Shown here: positions 6,460-14,743 of the stretch, piece after piece
Numbering within the stretch: position 1 is the stretch's first letter
How the letters are laid out: the number at the start of each line of letters is the position of its first letter
NCBI GenBank assembly: GCA_937996725.1
Contig: CALKUR010000177.1
Span: 1-15,774 of the forward strand
DNA length: 15,774 bases
Reading direction: 5' to 3'
Source of the DNA: an uncultured Dechloromonas sp.
GTDB taxonomy: Bacteria > Pseudomonadota > Gammaproteobacteria > Burkholderiales > Rhodocyclaceae
Position numbers and translations under genes: made by a program
Notes under the pieces: model-generated
Told to the model about the DNA's origin: nothing
The model's database searches: none
The model's input: the letters and a program-made list of their open reading frames with translations, nothing else

Positions 6460-7026
6460 TTACCAGCCTTCGCGAAGGACCTTTTCTGCCCAGAGTAGTG
6501 CCGAGAGTGTTTTGCCGTCCGTCAGACGCCCTGCCCGAACTTCAGCCAAGGCTTCGTCCAGCGTCAGGTAAACAACTTCAAGAAACTCCCCTTCATCGAG
6601 CGCATTACTCTCCAGAGCAGTGAGTTTTTGTGCCAGATAGATTTCAATGCGCTCATCGGCATAGCCGATGGTCGGATGCATCGTGCCCAGATGACGCCAG
6701 TCTGCCGCCTCATTGCCGGTTTCTTCACGCAGTTCACGTTTAGCAGTTTCCAGCGTATCTTCGTCGACATCGATTTTGCCTGCGGGCAACTCCAGCATCA
6801 CACGCCCGACCGGGTAGCGGTACTGGCGTTCAAAGATTAACCGGCCATCATCCAGCACCGGAATCATCACCACGGCGCCAGGATGCGTTACATATTCCCG
6901 AACCCCTTCGGTGCCATCTGGCAAGCGTACCCGGTCACGCCGAACATCCAGCAGTTTACCGCGCCAGATCTGCTCGCTCTCGATGCAGGTCTCGATGAGG
7001 TGGAGGTCGTCCTTATCCGGTGTCAT
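6460..7026 (-). CDS. NUDIX hydrolase, ADP-ribose pyrophosphatase type
   Basis: Members of this NudF-like group hydrolyse ADP-ribose and similar nucleoside diphosphate sugars to AMP and a sugar phosphate. The 188-residue protein has a beta-rich N-terminal part (WRGKLLDVRRDRV, then VREYVTHPGAVVMIPVL), the family strand FERQYRYPVG, and the NUDIX box, counting from this start at about residues 83-105. The box has the expected Gly, Glu and REXXEE spacing (GKIDVDEDTLETAKREL, then REETGN). The final box position, usually hydrophobic, is Asn. Substrate is inferred from family resemblance, not shown. Two ATG starts are possible, 7032 and 7026; I favour 7026 because AAGGA lies five bases upstream of it. 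The gene begins only 20 bases after the terminator of the nuo operon, which leaves little room for a promoter. Confidence 0.9.
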   Translation of the reverse strand: MTPDKDDLHLIETCIESEQIWRGKLLDVRRDRVRLPDGTEGVREYVTHPGAVVMIPVLDDGRLIFERQYRYPVGRVMLELPAGKIDVDEDTLETAKRELREETGNEAADWRHLGTMHPTIGYADERIEIYLAQKLTALESNALDEGEFLEVVYLTLDEALAEVRAGRLTDGKTLSALLWAEKVLREGW

Positions 7027-7046
7027 AAACATCCTTGTCCAAAAGC

Positions 7047-7071
7047 AAACGCCCCGGTGATCGGGGCGTTT
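7047..7071 (-). terminator. Intrinsic terminator of the nuo operon
   Basis: AAACGCCCCG (7047-7056) pairs with CGGGGCGTTT (7062-7071) around a five-base loop. Read on the minus strand, the stem ends in TTT and is followed by GCTTTT. It lies 27 bases after the nuoN stop and directly upstream of the NUDIX start. Confidence 0.85.
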
Positions 7072-7098
7072 TGAGCCTTGCGTGAACTCACGCGCGCA

Positions 7099-8571
7099 TT
7101 ACAACGAACGCAGCAGAGAGAAGGCGCACAGCGACATAATGGTCTGCGGGAACAAGCCAAACAGCGCAATAGCCAACCCATTGATTGACAGTAGGACACG
7201 CAGATCGGTCGGTGCGCTGAGCGGCGTTTCATCGAGCGGCTCATCGAAGTACATGATCTTAACGATACGCAGGTAGTAGAAGGCACCAATCAGCGACATC
7301 AGCACTGCATAGATCGCCAAACCGATCTGACCCGACGCCACTACGGCCTGCAGAATCGAGAACTTGGCAAAGAAGCCCACAAAGAACGGCACGCCCGCCA
7401 TCGAGAACATGATCATCATCATCACGGCGGCGAACCAAGGGCTACGCTTGTTCAGACCCTTGAAGTCATCGATACGGTCGGCTTCAAAGCCAGCACGCGA
7501 TAGCAAGATAACCATGCCGAAGGCTGCGACGCTCATCATTACATAGGCAACAACATAGAACATCGACGAGCTGTAGGCATTCAGCGCGAAGCGTGCGTCG
7601 CCGCCAACCACACCCACCACGATGCCAAGCAGCACAAAGCCCATATGCGAAATCGTCGAGTACGCCAACATACGCTTGATGTTGGTCTGTGGGATTGCGG
7701 CCAGGTTGCCAATCGCCAGCGACAGCACAGCCAGAATCAGCAACATACCCTGCCAATCCGGCGCCAGCAGGAGCAAGCCCGACACCAGCAGACGCATGGT
7801 GATGGCAAAGGCTGCTAGCTTTGGGGCACCACCGATCAGCATGGTGATGGCCGTCGGCGAGCCCTGATAGACATCGGGAACCCACATGTGGAACGGTACG
7901 ACACCCAGCTTGAAGGCAATACCCGACACCAGGAACACGAGGCCGAAGATCAGCACGGTGGGATTCGACGCATTGGACACGAGCGCATCCGAGATTTCCG
8001 GAATGCTCAGGGTGCCGGTGGCACCATAGACCATCGACATACCGTAGAGCAGCAGGCCAGAAGCCAGCGCGCCCAGAATAAAATACTTCATGGCGGCTTC
8101 GGTCGAAGCGACACTGTCACGGTTCATCGCGACGAGTGCGTAGACCGACAACGACAGCAGCTCAATACCCAGGTAGATCGTCAACAGGTGATTAGCCGAG
8201 ATCATAACCATCATGCCCAGTGTCGCGAACAACACCAGCAGATAAAACTCGCCACGCCGTAGATCCGGTCGCTGCAGTACATACGGTCGGGCGTAGAACA
8301 GTGTCACGATCACGGTGAGGTAAAGCATCAGCTTCAGCAAATCGCCCATCAGGTCGTCGACGTACAGGCCATTGAAGGCATAGACAACTTCGCCGGTACT
8401 GGTGAACAACGTTAGTATGGCGGCGCCGACCAGCGTCAGTTGCGTCAACACGAAGGTGGCCGTCCGGGTCGGGTCCTTAACGCACAAGTCGAACAGGAGA
8501 ATCAGGCAGCCCATCAACAGGACCAGCACTTCCGGGCTGGCCGTGATGAGATCAAGCACGTGTGGGTTCAT
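7099..8571 (-). CDS. nuoN: NADH-quinone oxidoreductase subunit N
   Basis: NuoN is one of three antiporter-like membrane subunits of complex I that carry the proton channels. The 490-residue protein is almost entirely hydrophobic helices and matches the usual family length. The key charged residues are present: Glu137 in IYLGIELLSLSVYALVAM and Lys221 in SGIAFKLGVVPFHMWVPD, with the same 84-residue spacing as Glu133 and Lys217 of E. coli. The NIKRMLAYSTISHMGFVLLG segment is the broken-helix region common to NuoL, M and N. The ATG at 8571 lies 14 bases after the nuoM stop. It is the last nuo gene; the intrinsic terminator at 7047-7071 follows. Confidence 0.97.
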   Translation of the reverse strand: MNPHVLDLITASPEVLVLLMGCLILLFDLCVKDPTRTATFVLTQLTLVGAAILTLFTSTGEVVYAFNGLYVDDLMGDLLKLMLYLTVIVTLFYARPYVLQRPDLRRGEFYLLVLFATLGMMVMISANHLLTIYLGIELLSLSVYALVAMNRDSVASTEAAMKYFILGALASGLLLYGMSMVYGATGTLSIPEISDALVSNASNPTVLIFGLVFLVSGIAFKLGVVPFHMWVPDVYQGSPTAITMLIGGAPKLAAFAITMRLLVSGLLLLAPDWQGMLLILAVLSLAIGNLAAIPQTNIKRMLAYSTISHMGFVLLGIVVGVVGGDARFALNAYSSSMFYVVAYVMMSVAAFGMVILLSRAGFEADRIDDFKGLNKRSPWFAAVMMMIMFSMAGVPFFVGFFAKFSILQAVVASGQIGLAIYAVLMSLIGAFYYLRIVKIMYFDEPLDETPLSAPTDLRVLLSINGLAIALFGLFPQTIMSLCAFSLLRSL

Positions 8572-8585
8572 ATCGTCAGGTTCCG

Positions 8586-10070
8586 TTACTGGAGTTTGCT
8601 GATTGCCACATGACGCAGCAGGTCATTAACCGAGGTGTGCATGATGTGCGTGACCGGTTCCGGCCAGACGCCCATGGCAAGCACGAAGAAAGCCAGAATC
8701 GTTAGGATGGCCAGCTCGCGCTTGTTCACATCCGTCAGTTCAGCCACATGATGGTTAGCGATTGGTCCGAAGATGACGCGTTTGTACATCCACAGCGTGT
8801 AGGCGGCGCCAACAATCATGGTCGTCGCCGAAATCGCGGCAACCCAGAAATTGACTTGCAGGGCACCCAGGATGACCATGAACTCACCGACAAAACCCGA
8901 GGTGGCCGGCAGACCGGCATTCGCCATGGCAAACAACATGAAAAAGGCAGCATAGACGGGCATCTTGTAGACGATGCCGCCACAATCGGCAATCAGATGG
9001 GTATGCATGCGGTCATAGACGACGCCGATACAGTAGAACATCGCGCCGGCGACAAAGCCATGCGAGATCATCTGGACGATGGCACCTTCAACTGCCAACG
9101 GCGTGAACATGAAGAAGCCGAGGGTCACGAAGCCCATGTGAGCAATTGACGAATACGCAACCAGACGCTTCATATCTGCCTGAACCAGCGCAACGAAGCC
9201 GATGTAAACAACTGCGATTAGCGACAGAGCGATCATCAGCCACGACAACTCATGCGAGGCATCAGGCACGATGGGCAGTGAGAAGCGCAGGAAAGCATAG
9301 CCGCCGAGCTTCAGGGCAATGGCGGCCAGAACGATCGAGCCGCCGGTCGGGGCTTCCGGGTGGGCATCCGGCAACCAGGTATGAACCGGCCACATCGGCA
9401 CCTTTACGGCAAAAGCTACCAAGAAAGCCATGAAGATGGCCAGCTGCGGCCCCATCGGAATCGGCATCTGATGCCAATCGAGTATCGAGAAACTGCCGCC
9501 CGAGTAGATGAACAGATACAGCTGGGCGATCAGGAACAACAGCGAGCCGAGCAGCGTGTACAAGAAGAACTTGATCGCCGCGTAGACGCGGTTATGACCG
9601 CCCCAGATGCCGATGATCAGATACATCGGAATCAGCGAGGCTTCGAAGAAGACATAGAAAAGAATACCGTCTAGCGAGCAGAAAATGCCGTTAAACAGAC
9701 CCGACATGATCAGGAACGCTGCGTTGTATTGCGCCGGCTTGAATTGAATGACCTGCCAGCCAGCCAGCACAACAATCACCGTGATGAAGCTGTTCAGGAT
9801 GATGAACGGCATCGAGATGCCATCAATCCCTAGGTGATAGTTAATGTTGAAACGCGGAATCCATGGCGACAACTCGACGAACTGCATCACCGTCGCCTGC
9901 GCATCAAACTTCGTATACAGCGGGAAAGTGACGACAAGACCCGCCACAGCGCCGATCAGGGCAAGAACGCGTGTGAATCCAGCGTTGTTATCACGACCGA
10001 CTGCCAGAATCAGCAGACCGGCCACGATCGGGACCCAGATGGCAAGCGAGAGTAGCGGGTAACCAGACAT
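8586..10070 (-). CDS. nuoM: NADH-quinone oxidoreductase subunit M
   Basis: NuoM is the middle antiporter-like proton-pumping subunit of the complex I membrane arm. The product is 494 residues from the ATG at 10070, or 496 from the ATG at 10076. I favour 10070 because GGAA is properly spaced for it and too close to the other. Conserved residues, numbered from 10070, are Glu143 in FFEASLIPMYLIIGIWGG and Lys223 in AFAVKVPMWPVHTWLPDAH. The broken-helix segment DMKRLVAYSSIAHMGFV is present. Helices fill nearly the whole length and no truncation is seen. It sits 49 bases after nuoL, the widest gap in this part of the operon, and 14 bases before nuoN. Confidence 0.97.
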   Translation of the reverse strand: MSGYPLLSLAIWVPIVAGLLILAVGRDNNAGFTRVLALIGAVAGLVVTFPLYTKFDAQATVMQFVELSPWIPRFNINYHLGIDGISMPFIILNSFITVIVVLAGWQVIQFKPAQYNAAFLIMSGLFNGIFCSLDGILFYVFFEASLIPMYLIIGIWGGHNRVYAAIKFFLYTLLGSLLFLIAQLYLFIYSGGSFSILDWHQMPIPMGPQLAIFMAFLVAFAVKVPMWPVHTWLPDAHPEAPTGGSIVLAAIALKLGGYAFLRFSLPIVPDASHELSWLMIALSLIAVVYIGFVALVQADMKRLVAYSSIAHMGFVTLGFFMFTPLAVEGAIVQMISHGFVAGAMFYCIGVVYDRMHTHLIADCGGIVYKMPVYAAFFMLFAMANAGLPATSGFVGEFMVILGALQVNFWVAAISATTMIVGAAYTLWMYKRVIFGPIANHHVAELTDVNKRELAILTILAFFVLAMGVWPEPVTHIMHTSVNDLLRHVAISKLQ

Positions 10071-10119
10071 AGTCATTTCCAGAAGATGCAGGAGCGCGGT
10101 TAGACGTTCAGAAGTTGAA

Positions 10120-12180
10120 TCAGGTCGTAAAGAACCACAGAGTCAACAGCGCAAAGACGCCGATGATCATGGTGAATGCGTATTGGTACAGGTAACCGGT
10201 CTGGAAGTGACGAACGATACCCGCCACCACACCGACCAGTTTGGCCGAACCGTTAACAAAGAAGCCATCAATGAGGGTGGCCTCGCCAAAACGGTTCAGA
10301 AAGCCACCGATCTTGCGCGCACCGCCCGCAAAGACTGCCATGTTAAAGGCGTCGAAGTAGTACTTGTTTTCCATGATCGTGTAGAGACCATGGAAGCGCT
10401 TCTGTATCGCTGCCGGTATCGACGGTTTGACCATGTAGAAGTAATAGGTCACCACCAGACCGGCAACCATCAGCCAGAACGGCAGCGTACTGACCGCATG
10501 AAGCGCCATCGCGATCGGGCCATGGAACTCTTCCTTCATGTCGGCCATGATCGGAATCGACTTACTGACATAGATCACGCCATCGAAGAAGGAACCGTAA
10601 AGCATCGGGTCAATCGCGTAGTAACCAATCAGCACCGACGGGATCGCCAGCAGTACCAGCGGCAGCGTCACAACCCACGGCGATTCGTGTGGTTTGTCGC
10701 CCGGCTGCAAGCCATGGTGATGGCCATGATCATCGTGTTCACCATGTTCGTCATGGCCGTGGTGGTCGTCATGACCATGGGCATGCGCCTGGGCAGCAGC
10801 GACGTGTTCAGCATCATTCCAACGTTCCGGGCCATGAAACACCAGGAAGTAAGAGCGCATGGTGTAGTAAGTCGTCACAAAAACGCTCACGGTCACCGCA
10901 AACAGCGCGTAACCATGACCGGTAATATTGGACAGGTGCACCGCTTCGATAATCGAGTCTTTCGAGTAGAAACCCGAGAAGAACGGGAATGCAATCAGCG
11001 AGAACGAGCCGATGAGCGTCGTGATCCAGGTAATCGGCATGTACTTCCACAGGCCACCCATGTTGCGGATATCCTGATCGTGGTGCATACCCATAATGAC
11101 CGAGCCGGCACCGAGGAACAACAGCGCCTTAAAGAAAGCGTGGGTCATCAGGTGGAAAATGGCGATCGGATAAGCGGCAACACCCAGGGCGACGGTCATA
11201 TAACCCAGCTGGGACAGCGTCGAATACGCCACGATACGCTTGATATCGTTCTGGATCATGCCCAGGAAGCCCATAAATAGCGCTGTAGTAGCACCGATAA
11301 TGAGCACAAACGACAAGGCAGTCGGCGACAGGTTAAACAGCGGCGAGCAACGAGCCACCATGAAGATACCGGCCGTCACCATGGTGGCGGCGTGGATCAG
11401 CGCAGAGATTGGGGTCGGGCCTTCCATCGAATCTGGCAGCCACACATGCAGCGGCACCTGAGCCGATTTACCCATCGCACCAATAAACAGACAAATACAG
11501 GTCACCGTCATGAGCGACCACTGGGCATCGCCCCAGAGGTTGATGGTCTTATCGGCAAACTTCGGCGCAGCCTTAAAGACTTCGGCGTAATCCAGGGTGC
11601 CGAAGTAAGCCAGCACCAGACCGATGCCCAGAATGAAACCGAAGTCACCCACGCGGTTAACGAGGAATGCCTTCAGGTTAGCGAAAATCGCCGTGTCACG
11701 GTTCATGTAGAAGCCGATCAGCAGATACGACACCAGACCCACGGCTTCCCAGCCGAAGAACAGCTGCATGAAATTGTTGCTCATGACGAGCATCATCATC
11801 GAGAAGGTAAACAGGCTGATATACGAGAAGAAGCGGCGGAAGCCATCATCCTCGGCCATATAGCCAATGGTAAAAATGTGAACCAGCAGTGACACGGAGG
11901 TCACGACGCACATCATCATCGCCGTTAGCGTATCAATCTGGAAACCCACACTGAAGGTGAAGTCGCCACTGGTTGCCCACGTGTACAGATTACCGTTGAA
12001 GGTATGGCCGGCCAGCACATCTTTCAGAACCAGCAACGAGGCAACCATCGAGATCGCCACGCCAAGGATGGTAATCCCAGCGGCAAACCAGCGCGGCACT
12101 ACGCGGCAGAAGAGGCCAGACAGGGCAGCACCAACCAGAGGTGCCAGCGGAGCGGTGAGGTAAAGGGTTTTCATGTCCAT
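10120..12180 (-). CDS. nuoL: NADH-quinone oxidoreductase subunit L
   Basis: NuoL is the distal antiporter-like subunit of complex I; its long lateral helix spans the membrane arm. The 686-residue protein has Glu145 in FFGWEAVGLVSYLLIGFY and Lys238 in GAMGKSAQVPLHVWLPDSM. The broken-helix segment DIKRIVAYSTLSQLGYM and the C-terminal lateral helix region near residues 520-686 are also present. A hydrophilic loop at residues 457-490 is rich in histidine (13 of 34 residues, mixed with Asp, Glu and Gly) and lies between RSYFLVFHGPERW and ESPWVVTLPL. Similar loops occur in other betaproteobacterial NuoL proteins. The ATG at 12180 has AGGA eight bases upstream; the ATG two codons later is worse placed. 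It follows nuoK after 14 bases. Confidence 0.97.
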   Translation of the reverse strand: MDMKTLYLTAPLAPLVGAALSGLFCRVVPRWFAAGITILGVAISMVASLLVLKDVLAGHTFNGNLYTWATSGDFTFSVGFQIDTLTAMMMCVVTSVSLLVHIFTIGYMAEDDGFRRFFSYISLFTFSMMMLVMSNNFMQLFFGWEAVGLVSYLLIGFYMNRDTAIFANLKAFLVNRVGDFGFILGIGLVLAYFGTLDYAEVFKAAPKFADKTINLWGDAQWSLMTVTCICLFIGAMGKSAQVPLHVWLPDSMEGPTPISALIHAATMVTAGIFMVARCSPLFNLSPTALSFVLIIGATTALFMGFLGMIQNDIKRIVAYSTLSQLGYMTVALGVAAYPIAIFHLMTHAFFKALLFLGAGSVIMGMHHDQDIRNMGGLWKYMPITWITTLIGSFSLIAFPFFSGFYSKDSIIEAVHLSNITGHGYALFAVTVSVFVTTYYTMRSYFLVFHGPERWNDAEHVAAAQAHAHGHDDHHGHDEHGEHDDHGHHHGLQPGDKPHESPWVVTLPLVLLAIPSVLIGYYAIDPMLYGSFFDGVIYVSKSIPIMADMKEEFHGPIAMALHAVSTLPFWLMVAGLVVTYYFYMVKPSIPAAIQKRFHGLYTIMENKYYFDAFNMAVFAGGARKIGGFLNRFGEATLIDGFFVNGSAKLVGVVAGIVRHFQTGYLYQYAFTMIIGVFALLTLWFFTT

Positions 12181-12194
12181 GAGACGATTCCTGC

Positions 12195-12500
12195 TTAGCC
12201 CTTCATGCGATCGAGATCATCCACGTGGATCGTGGACAAATTACGGAACAGTACAACCAGGATAGCCAGGCCGATTGCCGATTCGGCAGCCGCCACGGCC
12301 AGGATAAAGAACACGAACACCTGCCCGTTCAGATCTTGCAGGAAGTGCGAGAAGGCGATGAAATTGGTGTTCACTGCCAGCAACATCAGTTCGATGGCCA
12401 TCAGGAGAATGATCAAGTTCTTCCGGTTCAGGAAGAGACCGATCACGCTGATGCCAAACAAGACAGCGGCCAGGACGAGGAAATGTGAGAGGGTCAGCAA
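12195..12500 (-). CDS. nuoK: NADH-quinone oxidoreductase subunit K
   Basis: NuoK is a three-helix membrane subunit of complex I and takes part in proton transfer. From a TTG start at 12500 the product is 101 residues and begins MLTLSHFLVLAAVLFG, matching the family in both length and first residues. The two essential membrane glutamates are Glu37 (LLMAIELMLLAVN) and Glu73 (VAAAESAIGLAI), one position from Glu36 and Glu72 of E. coli. The frame is open upstream to 12548, but those 16 residues lie partly inside nuoJ, carry no family similarity, and would be unusual. GGAG sits six bases before the TTG. It lies 28 bases after the nuoJ stop and 14 before nuoL. Confidence 0.95.
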   Translation of the reverse strand: MLTLSHFLVLAAVLFGISVIGLFLNRKNLIILLMAIELMLLAVNTNFIAFSHFLQDLNGQVFVFFILAVAAAESAIGLAILVVLFRNLSTIHVDDLDRMKG

Positions 12501-12506
12501 GGCAGT

Positions 12507-12510
12507 CTCC
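12507..12510 (-). promoter_or_regulatory. nuoK ribosome binding site that decides a TTG start
   Basis: On the minus strand GGAG is followed by six bases and then TTG at 12500. No ATG or GTG lies close enough to give the conserved 101-residue NuoK, so this site supports the TTG start. Confidence 0.7.
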
Positions 12511-12528
12511 GGATCGAGCTCGGCTGGG

Positions 12529-13170
12529 TTACTGGGGAGCGCCCTCACCGGCTTCCGGTGCGGGGGCGGGTTGAGATTTCACAGCGTCCATCTTGACGAT
12601 GCGAAGACGATCCGAGGCCTTCACGGCAACCTGATCGCTGATGTCTTGCTTCTTACTATCCTTGCGGCCACGGTAGGTCAGCACAACCGCAGCAACGATG
12701 GCCACCAGCAGAATCGCCGCAGCGATCTGATCAGGATAGGTGTACTCGGTGTAGAGCAGCAGACCCAGGTCCTTCGTGTTCGAAGAATCAGCCAGTTCCG
12801 GGGGCAGCGGTGTGTCGAAGACCTGGAAGTACTGACCGCCCAACACAATGGTCATTTCCAGAATCATCAGGATGCCAATCAGCGAACCCAACGGCAGATA
12901 GCTCCAGAAACCCTGGCGCAGTTTGTCGAAGTTGATGTCGAGCATCATGACCACAAACAGGAACAGCACCATAACGGCGCCGACGTAGACCAGAATCAAA
13001 ACAATCGCCAGAAATTCGGCCTGGGCGATCAGCCAGACGGCAGCGGCTGTAAAGAAGCTGAGCACGAGGAACATCGCAGCGTTCACAGGGTTACGTGCCG
13101 TAATGACGGCTAAACTCGAACCCACCAGAATGGTGGAGAGCACGTAAAAGAGGATCAGTTTAAATTCCAT
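12529..13170 (-). CDS. nuoJ: NADH-quinone oxidoreductase subunit J
   Basis: NuoJ is a five-helix subunit at the base of the complex I membrane arm, next to the quinone cavity. The product is 213 residues. It contains the conserved third helix AEFLAIVLILVYVGAVMVLF, where a helix switch linked to coupling is known in the family. It ends with a hydrophilic tail of roughly 50 residues rich in Lys, Asp, Ala and Pro. I chose the ATG at 13170 because AAGGA lies six bases upstream; an in-frame TTG at 13176 adds only two residues and is not supported. It follows nuoI after nine bases and is followed by nuoK after 28. Confidence 0.95.
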   Translation of the reverse strand: MEFKLILFYVLSTILVGSSLAVITARNPVNAAMFLVLSFFTAAAVWLIAQAEFLAIVLILVYVGAVMVLFLFVVMMLDINFDKLRQGFWSYLPLGSLIGILMILEMTIVLGGQYFQVFDTPLPPELADSSNTKDLGLLLYTEYTYPDQIAAAILLVAIVAAVVLTYRGRKDSKKQDISDQVAVKASDRLRIVKMDAVKSQPAPAPEAGEGAPQ

Positions 13171-13179
13171 CTGCAATCC

Positions 13180-13689
13180 TTAGCGGTATTTCGCATCGCC
13201 GGCACGGTCTTCAGCGATCTGTGTTTCATAACGATCACCGTTGGCCAGCAGCATCGGCTTGGTGTAGTACAGATCACCACGCGCTTCACCGTGGTACTCA
13301 AAGACACGGGTTTCGACAATCGCATCGACCGGGCAGGCTTCTTCACAGAAACCGCAGAAAATGCACTTGGTCAGATCGATGTCATAGCGTGTGGTGCGAC
13401 GGCTACCGTCATCACGCTGATCCGATTCGATGGTGATGGCTAGCGCTGGGCAGACTGCTTCGCAGAGTTTGCAAGCAATGCAGCGCTCTTCCCCATTGGG
13501 ATAGCGACGCAGTGCATGCAGACCACGGAAGCGGCGGCTTTGCGGCGTCTTTTCTTCCGGATACTGGACAGTGATCTTCGGCTGGAAGAAATACCAACCA
13601 GTCACACTCAGACCCTTGCAGAGCTCTTTCAGAAACAGGCTATTAACAACCTGCTTGCTCTTGGTGACGAATTCGCTAATGGCACCCAT
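13180..13689 (-). CDS. nuoI: NADH-quinone oxidoreductase subunit I (2x[4Fe-4S] ferredoxin)
   Basis: NuoI carries the two [4Fe-4S] clusters (N6a and N6b) that pass electrons toward NuoB in the peripheral arm of complex I. The 169-residue protein has both cluster motifs intact: CIACKLCEAVCP (Cys70, 73, 76, 80) and CIFCGFCEEACP (Cys109, 112, 115, 119). The N-terminal segment with SLFLKELCKGLSVTGWYFF is the membrane-associated helix. The middle part TVQYPEEKTPQSRRFRGLHA and the end DRAGDAKYR are strongly conserved in betaproteobacteria. It is a few residues longer than the usual 162-163, at the N-terminus. The ATG at 13689 lies four bases after the nuoH stop. Confidence 0.97.
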   Translation of the reverse strand: MGAISEFVTKSKQVVNSLFLKELCKGLSVTGWYFFQPKITVQYPEEKTPQSRRFRGLHALRRYPNGEERCIACKLCEAVCPALAITIESDQRDDGSRRTTRYDIDLTKCIFCGFCEEACPVDAIVETRVFEYHGEARGDLYYTKPMLLANGDRYETQIAEDRAGDAKYR

Positions 13690-13693
13690 GATC

Positions 13694-14743
13694 TTAGTTC
13701 CAGATATTCAGCGGAGAGATCAGCCAGACGCCAACGACGACCAGCCAAATAATTGTCAGGGGGATAAACACCTTCCAGCCCAGACGCATGATCTGGTCAT
13801 AGCGGTAACGCGGGAATGTCGCGCGGAACCACAGGAAGAGGAACAGCAACGCCGAGGCCTTCAACGCCAGCCAGAAGAAACCGTCGGGCAGGAAACCCAC
13901 CGGCGACAGCCAGCCACCGAGGAACATGATCGAGGTCAAGAAAGCGATCAGGATCATATTGGCGTATTCGGCCAGGAAGAACAGGGCAAAGGCCATGCCC
14001 GAGTAATCAACGTGGAAGCCAGCAACGATTTCCGATTCGCCTTCAGCCACGTCGAATGGCGCACGGTTGGTTTCAGCCACGCCCGAGATGAAGTAGACCA
14101 GGAACATCGGGAACAACGGGACCCAGTTCCAGGAGAGGATGCTCACGCCATAGTCGGCAAACAACCCTTTACCCTGACCATTGACGATATCCGACAGATT
14201 CAGGCTTTGCGACACCATCAGCACACAGACCAGCGCGAAGCCCATCGCGATTTCGTACGACACCATCTGCGCAGCACAGCGCATAGCACCGAGGAACGCG
14301 TACTTCGAGTTTGACGACCAACCGGCCAAAATGACACCGTAGATACCGACCGAGGACAGCGCCAATACGAACAGCAAACCGGCATCGATATCTGCCAGGA
14401 CCATGCCATCGGCAAACGGAATCACCGCCCAGGCAACCAGCGCCGGTGCAATCGACAGCACCGGTGCCAACAGGAACAGGCCTTTGCTCGACACCGTCGG
14501 AACAATACTTTCCTTGAGCAACAGCTTCAGACCATCGGCAATCGGTTGTAGCAGACCGAACGGGCCCACACGGTTCGGACCGATACGCACCTGCATATAA
14601 CCGATGACTTTACGTTCGAAGTAGGTCAGATAAGCGACGGCTAGCAGCAGCGGTGCCACAATGCCAACGATCTTCACCAGCGACCAGACGACCGGCCAGC
14701 CTGCCCCGAAGAGGTTTTGACCAGCTTGAATCAGGGCATCCAT
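13694..14743 (-). CDS. nuoH: NADH-quinone oxidoreductase subunit H
   Basis: NuoH is the membrane subunit that forms most of the quinone-access tunnel and links the peripheral arm to the proton channels. The 349-residue protein has the expected eight or so helices. Conserved loops are present: RIGPNRVGPFGLLQPIADGL, GWSSNSKYAFLGAMR followed by QMVSYEIAMG, and the acidic loop ETNRAPFDVAEGESEIVAGF. I chose the ATG at 14743; its A is shared with the nuoG TGA stop (TGATG), so the genes overlap by one base and are probably coupled. GTGGAG lies eight bases upstream. An in-frame GTG at 14752 would add three residues inside nuoG and is less likely. nuoI starts four bases after the stop. Confidence 0.96.
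   Translation of the reverse strand: MDALIQAGQNLFGAGWPVVWSLVKIVGIVAPLLLAVAYLTYFERKVIGYMQVRIGPNRVGPFGLLQPIADGLKLLLKESIVPTVSSKGLFLLAPVLSIAPALVAWAVIPFADGMVLADIDAGLLFVLALSSVGIYGVILAGWSSNSKYAFLGAMRCAAQMVSYEIAMGFALVCVLMVSQSLNLSDIVNGQGKGLFADYGVSILSWNWVPLFPMFLVYFISGVAETNRAPFDVAEGESEIVAGFHVDYSGMAFALFFLAEYANMILIAFLTSIMFLGGWLSPVGFLPDGFFWLALKASALLFLFLWFRATFPRYRYDQIMRLGWKVFIPLTIIWLVVVGVWLISPLNIWN

Noticed and set aside
7080..7093. Small inverted repeat just after the nuoN stop
   Set aside because: A 5-6 bp stem with almost no loop and no following T run; the stronger hairpin at 7047-7071 explains termination.
10183..11280. Long plus-strand open frame (365 codons) opposite nuoL
   Set aside because: It lies wholly inside nuoL on the other strand. 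Its product is rich in Arg, His, Gln and Asp with no recognisable domain, and a hydrophobic run in the other plus frame is just the complement of the NuoL histidine loop.
12205..13113. Plus-strand open frame of 302 codons opposite nuoJ and nuoK
   Set aside because: It is antisense to two well-conserved genes and its composition is that of a shadow frame (many Arg, His, Gln). There is no ribosome site or family match.
13571..14314. Plus-strand open frame of 247 codons opposite nuoI and nuoH
   Set aside because: Antisense shadow of conserved complex I genes, highly charged and without any domain I recognise.
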